Assembly (NCBI GenBank): GCA_964454005.1
Contig: CAYVQE010000004.1
Span: 51,357 to 115,356 of the forward strand
DNA: 64,000 nucleotides
Direction of reading: 5' to 3'
Origin: CAYVQE01 sp964454005
Lineage (GTDB): Bacteria; Myxococcota; B64-G9
Notes under the pieces: model-generated
The model's database searches: none
What the model saw: the letters and a program-made list of their open reading frames with translations, nothing else
What the model was told of the DNA's origin: nothing
In this document: positions 18,094-26,808 of the stretch, in pieces
How the letters are laid out: each line of letters begins with the position of its first letter
Position numbering within the stretch: position 1 is the stretch's first letter
Program-made: the position numbers and the translations under genes

Positions 18094-18759
18094 CTACAGC
18101 TCGCCCCAGACGGCCGAGGGCTTGATCTCGGCGATCGAGGTATCGTTGAACTGGCCCTTGTAGATGTGGCGCAGGATGACGACTCCGACATAAAAGGTGC
18201 GTGTGGTCATGGCCAGCTCGGGCAGCTTGGCCGGCACCTTCTTGCGCACCGGCTTGGGCTTGTTCTCGAAACGGTACTTGCTGCGGCCGAGCCACTCGAA
18301 GGTGATCTTCTTCTCGTCGGTCCGCTTGTCGCGCTTGAGCTTGACCAGGTAGACATCCAGCCACAACCGCTTCGGCCGGTTGAAGTTCTCGAACTGCTCC
18401 TTGCCGGCCCCGGGCGTGATCTCGACGTGGGTGGTGTCGTCGGGCAGGTGCAGCGCGATCCACTCGTGCCAGCCGCCGCCCTTGGCCCCCTCGGCCCAGA
18501 AGGTCTCCGCATCACCGTCGAGCAGCTTGCCGACGCCGTAGTAGTCCTCGCCCCGCCCCTTCTCCACCAGGGTCGAGGAAGCCACCGGCACCCGCTCGTC
18601 CTCGGCCAGCTTCTCGATGGCTTCGATGAACGCCTTCTTGGGGATCACCTTGGTGACGTTCTGGTTCTTCTTGCCCTTTTTGCGCTTGGCCTCGGCCGGT
18701 GCCGCGACCAGCACCACGGCCAGGCCCAGCAGCCCGATTCCTAGAGTCCTTGCCCTCAT
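18094..18759 (-). CDS. secreted discoidin/NADase-type glycan-binding-like protein
   Basis: A 221-residue exported protein. I chose the ATG at 18759 because AGGAGG lies just upstream and it gives a clean signal peptide (hydrophobic core, cut after AEA at about residue 24). The mature part has the pattern ASSTLVEKG, YYGVGKLLDGDAETFWAEGA, GGWHEWIALHLPD, ENFNRPKRLWLDV. This matches the NADase-type glycan-binding (discoidin-like) domain seen in many bacterial envelope proteins, where it binds sugars by a galactose-binding beta-sandwich. No catalytic domain is attached. It converges on the HicB-like gene with a 9-bp gap. Confidence 0.7.
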   Translation of the reverse strand: MRARTLGIGLLGLAVVLVAAPAEAKRKKGKKNQNVTKVIPKKAFIEAIEKLAEDERVPVASSTLVEKGRGEDYYGVGKLLDGDAETFWAEGAKGGGWHEWIALHLPDDTTHVEITPGAGKEQFENFNRPKRLWLDVYLVKLKRDKRTDEKKITFEWLGRSKYRFENKPKPVRKKVPAKLPELAMTTRTFYVGVVILRHIYKGQFNDTSIAEIKPSAVWGEL

Positions 18760-18828
18760 CGATCCTCCTCGACTCGGCGTCCGCGGCTCCATCGTTCGAC
18801 CGATCGACGCCGCGCAGGACGCGAAGCT

Positions 18829-19308
18829 TCACTTTCGCTTGGTATAATCGCGTTCGAATGCACCTTCGCTGCAGTCGATCCGCAGCTTGCGAACCCGGAT
18901 GTCCTCGGGCGGCGCCTGGCCCGAGCGATCCTCGAATTCTTTGAAGTAAAACGCCTTCTTCCTGCCCGGCCGCAGGGCCAGATGCTCTGCCCGGTAGCGG
19001 TCGTTGAAGGTGACCTCGATGTTCTTCCAGGTCTCGGCGCCCTCGTTGACCACCTTGAAAAAGCGCCCGCCGATGATCTCGACCTCGCCCATGACCAGGC
19101 GGGCATCGATCTCGTTCAGTTCGCCCGGCGGCACGAAGACCACGACCACGGCCAGGCTGAAGGTCAAGTAGCCCCCGATCAGACCGGCCTTGATCTTGAA
19201 GTAGCGGTTGGACTCCCGAAAATCGGAGACCAGGTTGACGACCAGGTCGCGCACCGCATCGAAGAAGTCCTGGATCCGGGACCAGATGCCGCTGGAAGAA
19301 CCGCCCAC
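18829..19308 (-). CDS. hypothetical single-pass membrane protein
   Basis: A 159-residue protein I do not recognise. An amphipathic N-terminus (1-38) precedes one membrane helix (about 42-62, GGYLTFSLAVVVVFVPP). A soluble beta-rich part follows (65-159; EVEIIGGRFFKVVNEGAETWKN). The latter reads like an immunoglobulin-type sandwich where a covalently constant Trp sits after a Gly-Ala-Glu turn. The gene lies 4 bp downstream of the CpaF gene on the same strand and is probably co-transcribed with it, so an envelope role near that ATPase is possible. Confidence 0.6.
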   Translation of the reverse strand: MGGSSSGIWSRIQDFFDAVRDLVVNLVSDFRESNRYFKIKAGLIGGYLTFSLAVVVVFVPPGELNEIDARLVMGEVEIIGGRFFKVVNEGAETWKNIEVTFNDRYRAEHLALRPGRKKAFYFKEFEDRSGQAPPEDIRVRKLRIDCSEGAFERDYTKRK

Positions 19309-19312
19309 CGCT

Positions 19313-20962
19313 CTACTCCTCCTCGTCCTTCTTGGGCCGCGGCCGCATGCCCAGGCGCCGGTTCGGCTTGGAGCCGGCGGACCCGCTCTTCTGGCGCGAG
19401 ATCTGCCGCGCCAGGATCGACGCCGCCGCCGATCGCGGCTTGCCGCCCTCGCCCGACTTGGACTCTACCGGCCGGTTCAGGCCCAACCGCCGCGAGGCCG
19501 GCCCGGGGCCCCGGCTCGCCCGCCGATCCGGCCCGTCGTCGTCGGGCGCCTCATCCGGCTCGGCGGCCTCCGCCTCCCCGGCCGCCGGCTCCTCGTCCGG
19601 CGCCCCGGCCGCCGGTTCGACGTCCTCGTCCTCCGCGTCGGGCCGCGCCGGAGGCGGTTCGGAATCCATGGCCTCTTCCCATTTCGGCGGCGGTTCGGTG
19701 TCGCGTTCGCCGAGCGAGATGGCGAAGGCCTTCTCCAGCTCGGCCAGCCGCTCTCCTTCGAAAGGCTGGCCCTCGCCGTGCTCCTCGCCGCCTTCGAGCC
19801 GCGCCACCCACTTGGTCTCGAAGGACTGTACCGCGGCCACCTTGGGCCGCTCCACACCGTAGCTGGCCGGGTCGAAAAAGGACTCGTCCATCTCGGTGAA
19901 ACCGTAGGCGTGGCACTGCTTGAGAAAGGTGGGCAGCACGCCGGTGGGCGCGTGGTAGCCGATGAGCTTGCCGTTCTCGTCCTTGCCGGTGATGGTGTAG
20001 ACGAAGATGTCCTGGGTGCGGTAGTCGCCCTTCTCGTTCAGCGGCAGCACCTCGGACACGTGGGTCACCCGCCGCGAGCCGTCGTGGAAGCGGGCGCACT
20101 GGATGACCACATTGAGGGCCGCGGCCACCTGGGCGCGCACCGCCACCATGGGCAGGTCGACCGCGCTCATCAGGCACAGCGATTCCAGCCGCCGCAACGT
20201 GTCGGTCGGCGTGTTGGCGTGCACGGTGCACATCGAGCCCGAGTGGCCGGTGTTCATCGACTGGATCAAATCGAAGGCCTCGCCGCCGCGCACCTCGCCG
20301 ATGACGATCCGGTCCGGACGCAACCGCAGCGCCGAGGCCAGCAGATCGGCCATCGACACCCCGCCCTTGCCGAACTTGTCCGGCGGCCGCGACTCGAAGG
20401 GAACCAGGTGGTCCTGCATCAGCTGCAGCTCGGCCGAGTCCTCGATGGTCAGGATGCGCTCCTCGTTGGGGATCAGGCTGGAGACGACGTTGAGCAGTGT
20501 GGTTTTGCCCGATCCGGTCCCGCCCGAGACCACCAGGTTCTGGGCGGTGGTCACGCAGGCGTCGATGAAGCGCGCCATGGCCTTGGTCATCGAGCCGAAC
20601 TCCACCAGCTGGGCCACGGTCAGCTTGCCGGGGAAGAACTTGCGGATGGCGATGGTGGTGCCCTTGCGACCGATCGGCGGCATCACCACATGGATGCGAG
20701 AGCCGTCCGGCAAGCGGGCATCGAGGCGCGGCCGCTCGTCGTTGACGATGCGGCCCACGTACTGGGCCATGTTGCGCGCCGCCGCCTCCAGCCCTTCTGG
20801 CGTGAACTTGGCATCGGTCTTGAAGACGGTGCCGCTGCTCTCGATCCAGATCTCGTCGGGGCCGTTGATCATCACCTCGCTCACCCGCGGATCGTCGAGA
20901 AAGTGGGCGATCGGCTTCAGGAAAGCCTTGAGTGATTTCTCGTACATCTCGGACACGGCCAT
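19313..20962 (-). CDS. cpaF: CpaF-family secretion/pilus ATPase
   Basis: A 549-residue P-loop ATPase of the type II/IV secretion superfamily. The Walker A is GGTGSGKTT (147-155). The Asp box (ILTIEDSAEL), Walker B (DRIVIGEVRGGEA) and His box (GSMCTVHANTP) are all intact. The N-terminal domain includes SEVMINGPDEIW, usual for CpaF. CpaF normally powers Tad/Flp pilus or related assembly, but no other tad gene is in this window. The last 150 residues are an acidic, Pro-rich then basic, low-complexity tail that most CpaF proteins lack. The start has GGGAGG 7 nt upstream. Confidence 0.9.
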   Translation of the reverse strand: MAVSEMYEKSLKAFLKPIAHFLDDPRVSEVMINGPDEIWIESSGTVFKTDAKFTPEGLEAAARNMAQYVGRIVNDERPRLDARLPDGSRIHVVMPPIGRKGTTIAIRKFFPGKLTVAQLVEFGSMTKAMARFIDACVTTAQNLVVSGGTGSGKTTLLNVVSSLIPNEERILTIEDSAELQLMQDHLVPFESRPPDKFGKGGVSMADLLASALRLRPDRIVIGEVRGGEAFDLIQSMNTGHSGSMCTVHANTPTDTLRRLESLCLMSAVDLPMVAVRAQVAAALNVVIQCARFHDGSRRVTHVSEVLPLNEKGDYRTQDIFVYTITGKDENGKLIGYHAPTGVLPTFLKQCHAYGFTEMDESFFDPASYGVERPKVAAVQSFETKWVARLEGGEEHGEGQPFEGERLAELEKAFAISLGERDTEPPPKWEEAMDSEPPPARPDAEDEDVEPAAGAPDEEPAAGEAEAAEPDEAPDDDGPDRRASRGPGPASRRLGLNRPVESKSGEGGKPRSAAASILARQISRQKSGSAGSKPNRRLGMRPRPKKDEEE

Positions 20963-20988
20963 GGGTGCGCCTCCCTCTCAGCCTACCG

Positions 20989-21017
20989 ATTTTATTCGTT
21001 GTTTCGTCGATCCGCAA
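20989..21017 (-). promoter_or_regulatory. promoter of the cpaF gene
   Basis: On the minus strand TTGCGG (21012-21017) is followed after exactly 17 bp by TAAAAT (20989-20994). The cpaF ATG lies about 27 bp downstream. It sits back to back with the plus-strand promoter at 21041-21069. Confidence 0.6.
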
Positions 21018-21040
21018 GCGCTTTCCCGACCGCGCCGGAA

Positions 21041-21069
21041 TTGACTCATCCGGCAGCCGGGATTACACT
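21041..21069 (+). promoter_or_regulatory. promoter of the zinc-ribbon membrane protein gene
   Basis: TTGACT (21041-21046) and TACACT (21064-21069) are spaced by 17 bp, about 34 bp upstream of the ATG at 21104. This is a near-consensus housekeeping promoter. Confidence 0.65.
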
Positions 21070-21103
21070 CGGTCCGTCTGAGTAGCGAGCGCGGAGGCTG
21101 CGG

Positions 21104-22021
21104 ATGAAGTGCCCGCAATGCGGTCGAAAAAACGACGAGGGTGTGTCCATCTGCGCCCACTGCGACGCGATCATCGATCCCTCCTTTCTCGGCGACGAAT
21201 ACACCGACGGGGCCGACGGGCCTTCGAATCTGGACGACGACGGACTCGACGACACCCCGCCCGATGGTGCCGAGCCGGATGAGCCCGCCCCGCAAGGCCC
21301 ACCGGTCGCCCACCGGAGAAGGCGCGGTCGCTACGTGGTCAACTCGGCCGACGATGAAGAGGAAGCCTTCGATGACGAAACGGACGAAGAACCGGAGGAA
21401 GGCGACGACGAGATCGAGCAGCAGCTGGCCGAGCTGCGGGCCAAGCGCGCCCGCCACGCCAAGACGCCGGCCGCGGTCGACGCCGACAAGCAGCAGGCGG
21501 AGAAGGCGAAGGCGTCGGCCGGCAGCCTGGGCGAGGAATCGAGCCGGGTCCAAAAAGACGTCGAGCAGAGCCTGGGCAAGATCGGCTCCTTCCTCAAGGG
21601 GCTCGAAAAACCCGACAAGATCGTGCTCGGCGGCGCCCTGGGCATGTTCCTGTTCCCCTTGTTTCCATGGATCGCGATCTCGGGCCAGGGTGATCTGTCG
21701 GGCCTGGAGGTGGGTGGCTGGTTCTTGCTGCTGTTGGGTGGCTGCGTGGGCTCGCTGGTCTACCTGCGCCAGGACCCGCACTGGCAGCAACGCGAACACA
21801 TCATCCTCTACGTCCAGTCCGGCGTAGTGGTGTTGGCCGTGCTGTTTCTGCTGGTTCGTATGTTCAGCACCGGTTCGGCCGTGGTCGCGGTCGATCCGGA
21901 GATGGTGGGCACCTATTCGGTGGGCGTCGGGGTCGGCCTGATCCTGTCGCTGCTGGCCACCATCGCCGTCGGCGCCGGCACCTTCCTGCTGCTGCGCGAC
22001 AAAGTCCTCAACAAGCCATAA
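21104..22021 (+). CDS. zinc-ribbon protein with four membrane helices
   Basis: A 305-residue protein of unknown function. Residues 1-20 form a zinc ribbon (CPQCGRKNDEGVSICAHC). A long acidic disordered stretch (27-105) and a charged helical region (105-165) follow. The C-terminal 130 residues hold about four membrane helices. A zinc-ribbon head on a polytopic tail is frequent in myxobacterial hypothetical proteins. It is convergent with dxr, 5 bp apart, and has its own promoter. No catalytic motif is visible. Confidence 0.75.
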   Translation: MKCPQCGRKNDEGVSICAHCDAIIDPSFLGDEYTDGADGPSNLDDDGLDDTPPDGAEPDEPAPQGPPVAHRRRRGRYVVNSADDEEEAFDDETDEEPEEGDDEIEQQLAELRAKRARHAKTPAAVDADKQQAEKAKASAGSLGEESSRVQKDVEQSLGKIGSFLKGLEKPDKIVLGGALGMFLFPLFPWIAISGQGDLSGLEVGGWFLLLLGGCVGSLVYLRQDPHWQQREHIILYVQSGVVVLAVLFLLVRMFSTGSAVVAVDPEMVGTYSVGVGVGLILSLLATIAVGAGTFLLLRDKVLNKP

Positions 22022-22026
22022 GGGCT

Positions 22027-23202
22027 TCAGGGCAACAGGGAGCGCGCCAGCCGGCCGCCGGCGGCGCCGGCGGCCAGCACCTCGTCGAGGCTGGCGGCCG
22101 GCAGCGGCCCGAGGCGGACCAACACCTCGCCCAGCAGATCGGTGATGGCGGCGAAGGAGATGCGTTCGGCCAGAAAGGCCTCGACCAGCACCTCGTCGGC
22201 CACGGCCAGGGCGGCCGCGGCGCCGCCACCGGCCGCCGCCGCGCTGCGGCACAGCTCCAGCGCGGGCCAACGCTGTGGATCGGCCCGGCGGAAGGTCAGG
22301 CCGCCGACAGCGGTCAGATCCAACCACGAGAACCGCTCCAGCCGGGCGCCCAGGTCGAGCCGCTCGGGTTGGCCCAGCGCCCAGCCGATGGGCAACCGCA
22401 TGTCGGGCGGCCCCAGATGGGCCAGCACGCTGCCGTCGACCAACTCGGCCAGGGCGTGGACCAGGCTCTCCGGATGGATCAGCACCCCGATGCGTTCCTG
22501 TGGCAAATCGAACAGCCAGTGGGCCTCGATCACCTCGAAACCCTTGTTCATCATGGTCGCCGAGTCGATGCTGATCTTGGCGCCCATGTCCCAGTTGGGA
22601 TGCGCCAGCGCATCGGCTGGACGGACGGGGCCGAGCTGGGCGGCGGTCCGATCGCGAAACGGGCCCCCCGAGGCAGTCAGCACCACCCGCCGCAGCGCCC
22701 CGGCCGGTTGCGCTTCGAGCAGCTGGGCCAGCGAAGCATGCTCGCTGTCGACCGGCACCAGGCGACTGCCGGAGGCGCTCGCCAGGCCGACCACCAGCTC
22801 GCCGGCCATCACCAGCGCCTCCTTGTTGGCCAGCGCCACCCGCTTGCCGGCGCGCACCGCCGCCACCACCCCGGCCAGGCCGGCCTGGCCCACCACCGCC
22901 GCCAACACGGTATCGGCCTCGTCCATGGCCGCCAACTCGGCCACGCCCGCCGCGCCGGCCTGCACCCTTGCCGCCAGCCGCTGCGGCAGCCGTTCGCGCA
23001 GGACGGCGGCGGCGTTATCATCGGCCAGCGCCAGCCGTTGCGGCTCGAACTCCACCGCCTGGGCGGCCAGCGCATCGACCTGGCTGCCCGCGGCCAGCCC
23101 GGCCACCGCGAAGCGCTCGGGATAGGCCCGCACCACCTCCAGCGCCTGCAACCCCACCGAGCCGGTGCTGCCCAGAACCGCGATGCGCACCGGTCGGTTC
23201 AC
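22027..23202 (-). CDS. dxr: 1-deoxy-D-xylulose 5-phosphate reductoisomerase
   Basis: Dxr (IspC) converts DXP to methylerythritol 4-phosphate with NADPH, the first committed step of non-mevalonate isoprenoid synthesis. The 391-residue protein has the NADPH loop GSTGSVG (11-17), VDSEHASLAQLL, TASGGPF and HPNWDMGAKISIDSATMMNK, all diagnostic. I chose the GTG at 23202 because it overlaps the cdsA stop as GTGA; an ATG at 23214 would add four residues. It is the last gene of the rpsB-tsf-pyrH-frr-uppS-cdsA-dxr run and supplies precursor for UppS. Confidence 0.96.
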   Translation of the reverse strand: MNRPVRIAVLGSTGSVGLQALEVVRAYPERFAVAGLAAGSQVDALAAQAVEFEPQRLALADDNAAAVLRERLPQRLAARVQAGAAGVAELAAMDEADTVLAAVVGQAGLAGVVAAVRAGKRVALANKEALVMAGELVVGLASASGSRLVPVDSEHASLAQLLEAQPAGALRRVVLTASGGPFRDRTAAQLGPVRPADALAHPNWDMGAKISIDSATMMNKGFEVIEAHWLFDLPQERIGVLIHPESLVHALAELVDGSVLAHLGPPDMRLPIGWALGQPERLDLGARLERFSWLDLTAVGGLTFRRADPQRWPALELCRSAAAAGGGAAAALAVADEVLVEAFLAERISFAAITDLLGEVLVRLGPLPAASLDEVLAAGAAGGRLARSLLP

Positions 23203-24044
23203 GCCACGTCCCATTGCAGCAGGTAGCGGGCATAGAGCCAGACCACCGGGGCGGCGAAGATCAAAGCATCGATGCGATCGAGCAACCCTCCGTGGCCCGG
23301 CAGCAGCTTGCCCGAGTCCTTCACGCCCACGCTGCGCTTGAGCATGGACTCGACCAGGTCGCCCGCCTGGCCGATGGCGCCGGCCACCAGCGCCAGCGCC
23401 ACCGCGTGCAGCGGGCCCAAGTCGTCGAAGAACCACCACCAGGCCAGCAAGGCGAACAGGGCCGAGCCGGCCAGGCCGCCCACCGCCCCTTCCCAGCTCT
23501 TGCCGGGGCTGATGGCCGGATACAGCTTGTGGCGGCCGAAGGCGCGGCCGGCGAAGTAGGCGCTGGTGTCGCCGCCCCAGGTGATCATCATCGCCAGCAG
23601 CACCCAGGCCCAGCCCTGCTCGAAGGCCCGCAGCTGCAGCAGCACGGCGGGCAGCGCCCCGGCGTAGAAGACGCCCAGCAGCGACATGGCGGCCCGATCG
23701 GCCGAGCCGCGCACCGGCCCGGGAAAGAACAGGTGGGTCAGCAACAGCACCAGCAGGCCGGCCACCAACACCGGCCAGCCGTGGTGGGCGAACCAGGCGG
23801 TGGTCGAGCCGAAGGCCAGTCCCAGGCCCAGCAGCCAGCTGACCACCAGGCACACCGGCGAACTGCGCTCGACCATCCCCAGAAACTCGTACAGCGCGAT
23901 GCCGGCGGTGACCAGGATCAGAATCGCGAAGGGCCAGCTGCCCAGCCAGGTCAACCACACCACCAGCGGGCCGGCCACCGCCGCGGTCAGCACCCGGGCC
24001 AGCAGCTCTGCGCCCGGTCGTTTTCCAGCCGCACCCTCAGCCAC
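23199..24044 (-). CDS. cdsA: phosphatidate cytidylyltransferase
   Basis: CdsA makes CDP-diacylglycerol from phosphatidate and CTP in the inner membrane, feeding phospholipid synthesis. The 281-residue protein has about eight hydrophobic helices. The C-terminal family signature is complete: SMLKRSVGVKDSGKLLPGHG followed by GLLDRID, including the metal-binding KD and DRxD residues. It overlaps uppS by 8 bp at its start and dxr by 4 bp at its end, so the three are tightly coupled. Confidence 0.95.
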   Translation of the reverse strand: MAEGAAGKRPGAELLARVLTAAVAGPLVVWLTWLGSWPFAILILVTAGIALYEFLGMVERSSPVCLVVSWLLGLGLAFGSTTAWFAHHGWPVLVAGLLVLLLTHLFFPGPVRGSADRAAMSLLGVFYAGALPAVLLQLRAFEQGWAWVLLAMMITWGGDTSAYFAGRAFGRHKLYPAISPGKSWEGAVGGLAGSALFALLAWWWFFDDLGPLHAVALALVAGAIGQAGDLVESMLKRSVGVKDSGKLLPGHGGLLDRIDALIFAAPVVWLYARYLLQWDVA

Positions 24045-24801
24045 GTTCGCGCCCTCCCGCCGGTGCGTCGAGCTGCTCGTCGATCAGGCCGTAGCGGCGC
24101 CGGCGATGCTGGTAGTCGGCGATGGCCGCCCGCAGATCCTCGACCTTGAAGTCGGGCCACAGGCGATCGCTGAAATGGAGTTCGGCATAGGCGCACTGCC
24201 ACAACATGAAGTTCGACAGCCGCCGCTCGCCGCCGGTGCGGATGATCAGATCGGGGTCGGGCAGCCGGGCCGTGTCGAGGGCGGCGGCGATGGTGGTGCT
24301 GTCCACGTCGGCCGGCGCCAGCTTGCCGGCCAGACCGCGGCGGATCAGCTTGCGCGCGGCGCGCACCATCTCCTCGCGGGCGCCGTAGCTCAATGCCAAC
24401 GCCAGCGTCATGGCCCGGTTGCGGGCCGAGGCGCGCTCCAGGGTGCGCAGCTGTTGGCGCACCACCGCCGGCACCCGCCGCAGCTCGCCCAGGTGCACCA
24501 CCCGGATCTCGCGCTCCATGATCTCCTGCCACTCCTTGGCGATGAACTCGCCGAGCAGGTTCATCAAGGTGCGCACCTCGTGCTCCGGCCGCCCCCAGTT
24601 CTGGGCCGAGAAGGCATACAGCGTCAGAACCTCGATCCCCAGGCGGCGGCAGGCGCGCACCACCCGCCGCACGGCGTGCGACCCGGCCCGGTGGCCGCGG
24701 GTGCGCATCCAGCCCCGCTGGCGCGCCCAGCGGCCGTTGCCGTCCATGATGATACCGATGTGGCGCGGCAACTTGGCCGGATCGATACGCGGCGGCGTCA
24801 T
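24037..24801 (-). CDS. uppS: undecaprenyl diphosphate synthase
   Basis: UppS condenses isopentenyl diphosphate onto farnesyl diphosphate to give C55 undecaprenyl diphosphate, the lipid carrier for peptidoglycan and O-antigen. The 254-residue sequence shows HIGIIMDGNGRWA (14-26) with catalytic D20 and the RTGGERRLSNFMLWQCAYAE signature, followed by the usual WPDF. The start ATG at 24801 follows the upstream membrane protein stop by 4 bp. The uppP phosphatase that recycles the product is at 49402. Confidence 0.96.
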   Translation of the reverse strand: MTPPRIDPAKLPRHIGIIMDGNGRWARQRGWMRTRGHRAGSHAVRRVVRACRRLGIEVLTLYAFSAQNWGRPEHEVRTLMNLLGEFIAKEWQEIMEREIRVVHLGELRRVPAVVRQQLRTLERASARNRAMTLALALSYGAREEMVRAARKLIRRGLAGKLAPADVDSTTIAAALDTARLPDPDLIIRTGGERRLSNFMLWQCAYAELHFSDRLWPDFKVEDLRAAIADYQHRRRRYGLIDEQLDAPAGGRERG

Positions 24802-24805
24802 CGCC

Positions 24806-25414
24806 TCAGTCCTCCTCGTCGTGGCGACGCGGGCTGAAGCGGATCTGCACGGCGCAGCCGATCAGAAACAGCAGGCCGACGATAACCGCGGTGGCGACGG
24901 GATGGCGCGCATGGAAGGTGGCGGCCGGCCGCAGCAGCCAGGCGCCGATCGCCGCCGCGCCGCCCCACCACAGGGCCGCAGCCCCCAGCAGGGCGGTGGC
25001 CAGGATGACCAGGGGACGCAGCTGCCAGAGACTCAGCACTCCACCGAAGACGAATCCGGGGACGAAACCCCACGAGAAACCACCCGGTGCGGCCAGGCGC
25101 ACCAACTCGCCGGCCCCCGCGCCCACCGCCAGCCCGGCCAGCAGGAACACGGTCACCCGGTAGACCGGACCGGACAACAAGGCGAAGGATGCGCCGCCCA
25201 CCATGACTCCCCACATGCGGTCGACCTGGATCCAGCGGGCCACCAACTGGCCGAGCACGGCGCCCAGGGCGAATCCGAAGGCCGCTGCGCTGAACCGGTG
25301 CAGGCGCCAACCGAGCAACAGGAACAACAGGCCGATGCCGGCGATCGCGGCCCCGAGCGCGGGCGGCACCCCGTGCTCGAAACCGAGGACGCGGTCGATG
25401 CGCAGGTGCGCCAT
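24806..25414 (-). CDS. hypothetical polytopic membrane protein (DUF4203/TMEM198-like)
   Basis: A 202-residue protein with about seven short Gly/Ala-rich hydrophobic helices and a charged C-terminus (RRHDEED). The helices have repeated GxxxG-type packing (GFALGAVLG, AGLAVGAGAG), as in DUF4203/TMEM198-like proteins; that similarity is weak. It sits between frr and uppS in an operon where these genes are normally adjacent, so it is an insertion into a conserved order. Function unknown. Confidence 0.6.
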   Translation of the reverse strand: MAHLRIDRVLGFEHGVPPALGAAIAGIGLLFLLLGWRLHRFSAAAFGFALGAVLGQLVARWIQVDRMWGVMVGGASFALLSGPVYRVTVFLLAGLAVGAGAGELVRLAAPGGFSWGFVPGFVFGGVLSLWQLRPLVILATALLGAAALWWGGAAAIGAWLLRPAATFHARHPVATAVIVGLLFLIGCAVQIRFSPRRHDEED

Positions 25415-25439
25415 GGGCAGCCCCGAACCGGACGCCGGT

Positions 25440-25997
25440 TCAGACCTCCATGATCTCCTTTTCCTTCTCTTCCAGCAGATGGTCGATCTGCTCGATGGCC
25501 GCGTCGGTCTCCTTCTGCACCCGAGCCAGACCGCGCTTCTTGTCGTCCTCGGAAATCTCGGAACTTTTCTCGAGTTCCTTGAGGAAGTCGTTGGCCTCGC
25601 GCCGGTGGTTGCGCATGCGCACCCGGAACTCCTCGGCGTTGCGCCGCACGCCCTTGACCAGCTCCTTGCGCCGTTCTTCGGTCAAGGCCGGCACCGGCAG
25701 CCGCACCACCTCGCCGTCGTTCTGGGGGGTCAAGCCGATCTCGGCCTTGTTGATCGACTTCTCCACCTCGCGGATCATCGACTTTTCCCAGGGCTTGATC
25801 ACGATCAGGCGGGCGTCCGGGATGGTCACGGTGGCCACCTGGTTCAGCGGCACCTTGGTTCCGTAGTAGTCGACCCGCACCGGCTCGAGCACCGCCAGGT
25901 TGGCGCGGCCGGTCCGCACCCGGGCCAGCTCGCGCTTGAAGCTCTCGATCGTTTTGGACCTTTTTTCGTCCAGCTCCGCGACCACATCGTCGATCAT
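25440..25997 (-). CDS. frr: ribosome recycling factor
   Basis: RRF works with EF-G to split post-termination ribosomes. The 185-residue length is exactly that of the family. It shows the two-domain pattern with RTGRANLAVLEPVRVDYYG at the hinge and domain II, and a three-helix bundle ending EEKEKEIMEV. I chose the ATG at 25997, which has GGAGG 8 nt upstream; a longer upstream reading adds non-conserved residues. Conserved operon position after pyrH. Confidence 0.96.
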   Translation of the reverse strand: MIDDVVAELDEKRSKTIESFKRELARVRTGRANLAVLEPVRVDYYGTKVPLNQVATVTIPDARLIVIKPWEKSMIREVEKSINKAEIGLTPQNDGEVVRLPVPALTEERRKELVKGVRRNAEEFRVRMRNHRREANDFLKELEKSSEISEDDKKRGLARVQKETDAAIEQIDHLLEEKEKEIMEV

Positions 25998-26051
25998 CGG
26001 CTCCACCTCCTCGGCGCCCCCCGGGCGCCGGCCAGCCAATGCGGATCAGGC

Positions 26052-26786
26052 TCAGCCCGCCGACACCTGTCCGACCAGGGTGCCGATCTTCTCGCCCTTG
26101 ACCGCCTTGAGCAGATTGCCCGGCTCCATCAGCTTGAACACCAACAACGGCACCCGATTGTCCATGCACAACGACACCGCCGTGGCGTCCATCACCTTGA
26201 GGTCGCGCTTGAGCACGTCCATGTACGTCAGCCGCTCGAAGTGCCGGGCGTTCGGATCCTTGAGCGGATCGGCGTCGTAGACGCCGTCGACCCGGGTGGC
26301 CTTCATGACAACTTCGGCCTTCAGTTCGATGGCCCGCAAGGCGGCGGCGGTATCGGTGGTGAAGTAGGGGTTGCCGGTACCGGCGGCCAGCAGCACCACC
26401 CGTCCCTTCTCCAGGTGGCGCACGCCACGGCGCCGGATATAAGGCTCGGCAACCTCGTCGACCCGCAGGGCGGTCATCACCCGCGAGGCCACACCCTGGC
26501 GCTCGAGGCACTCCTGCATGGCCAGGCAGTTGATCAGGGTGGCCAGCATGCCCATGTAATCGCCGGTGGTGCGGTCGATGCCGGCGTCGGCAGCGGCCAG
26601 GCCGCGGATCAGGTTGCCGCCGCCGATGACCACGGCCAGCTCGAGCCCCAGGGCGCGCAGCTCCTTGATCTCACCGGCGATGGTCTTGAGCACCTCGGCG
26701 TCCAGGGTGGCCGCGGTGTCGTCCCGCTCGCCCCGCAGCGCCTCGCCCGAAAGCTTCAGCAGCACCCGCTTGAACTCGATGCCCAT
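26052..26786 (-). CDS. pyrH: UMP kinase
   Basis: PyrH phosphorylates UMP to UDP and acts as a hexamer of the amino-acid-kinase fold. In 244 residues it shows KLSGEAL, VVIGGGNLIRG, TTGDYMGMLATLINCLAMQ and GTGNPYFTTDTAAALRA. These form the ATP and UMP sites and the GTP-responsive regulatory surface typical of bacteria. I chose the ATG at 26786 with GAGGGG upstream; an in-frame GTG six bases earlier sits too close to that site. It lies between tsf and frr as in most bacteria. Confidence 0.96.
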   Translation of the reverse strand: MGIEFKRVLLKLSGEALRGERDDTAATLDAEVLKTIAGEIKELRALGLELAVVIGGGNLIRGLAAADAGIDRTTGDYMGMLATLINCLAMQECLERQGVASRVMTALRVDEVAEPYIRRRGVRHLEKGRVVLLAAGTGNPYFTTDTAAALRAIELKAEVVMKATRVDGVYDADPLKDPNARHFERLTYMDVLKRDLKVMDATAVSLCMDNRVPLLVFKLMEPGNLLKAVKGEKIGTLVGQVSAG

Positions 26787-26808
26787 GGGCACCCCTCGTG
26801 CGCTGGGC

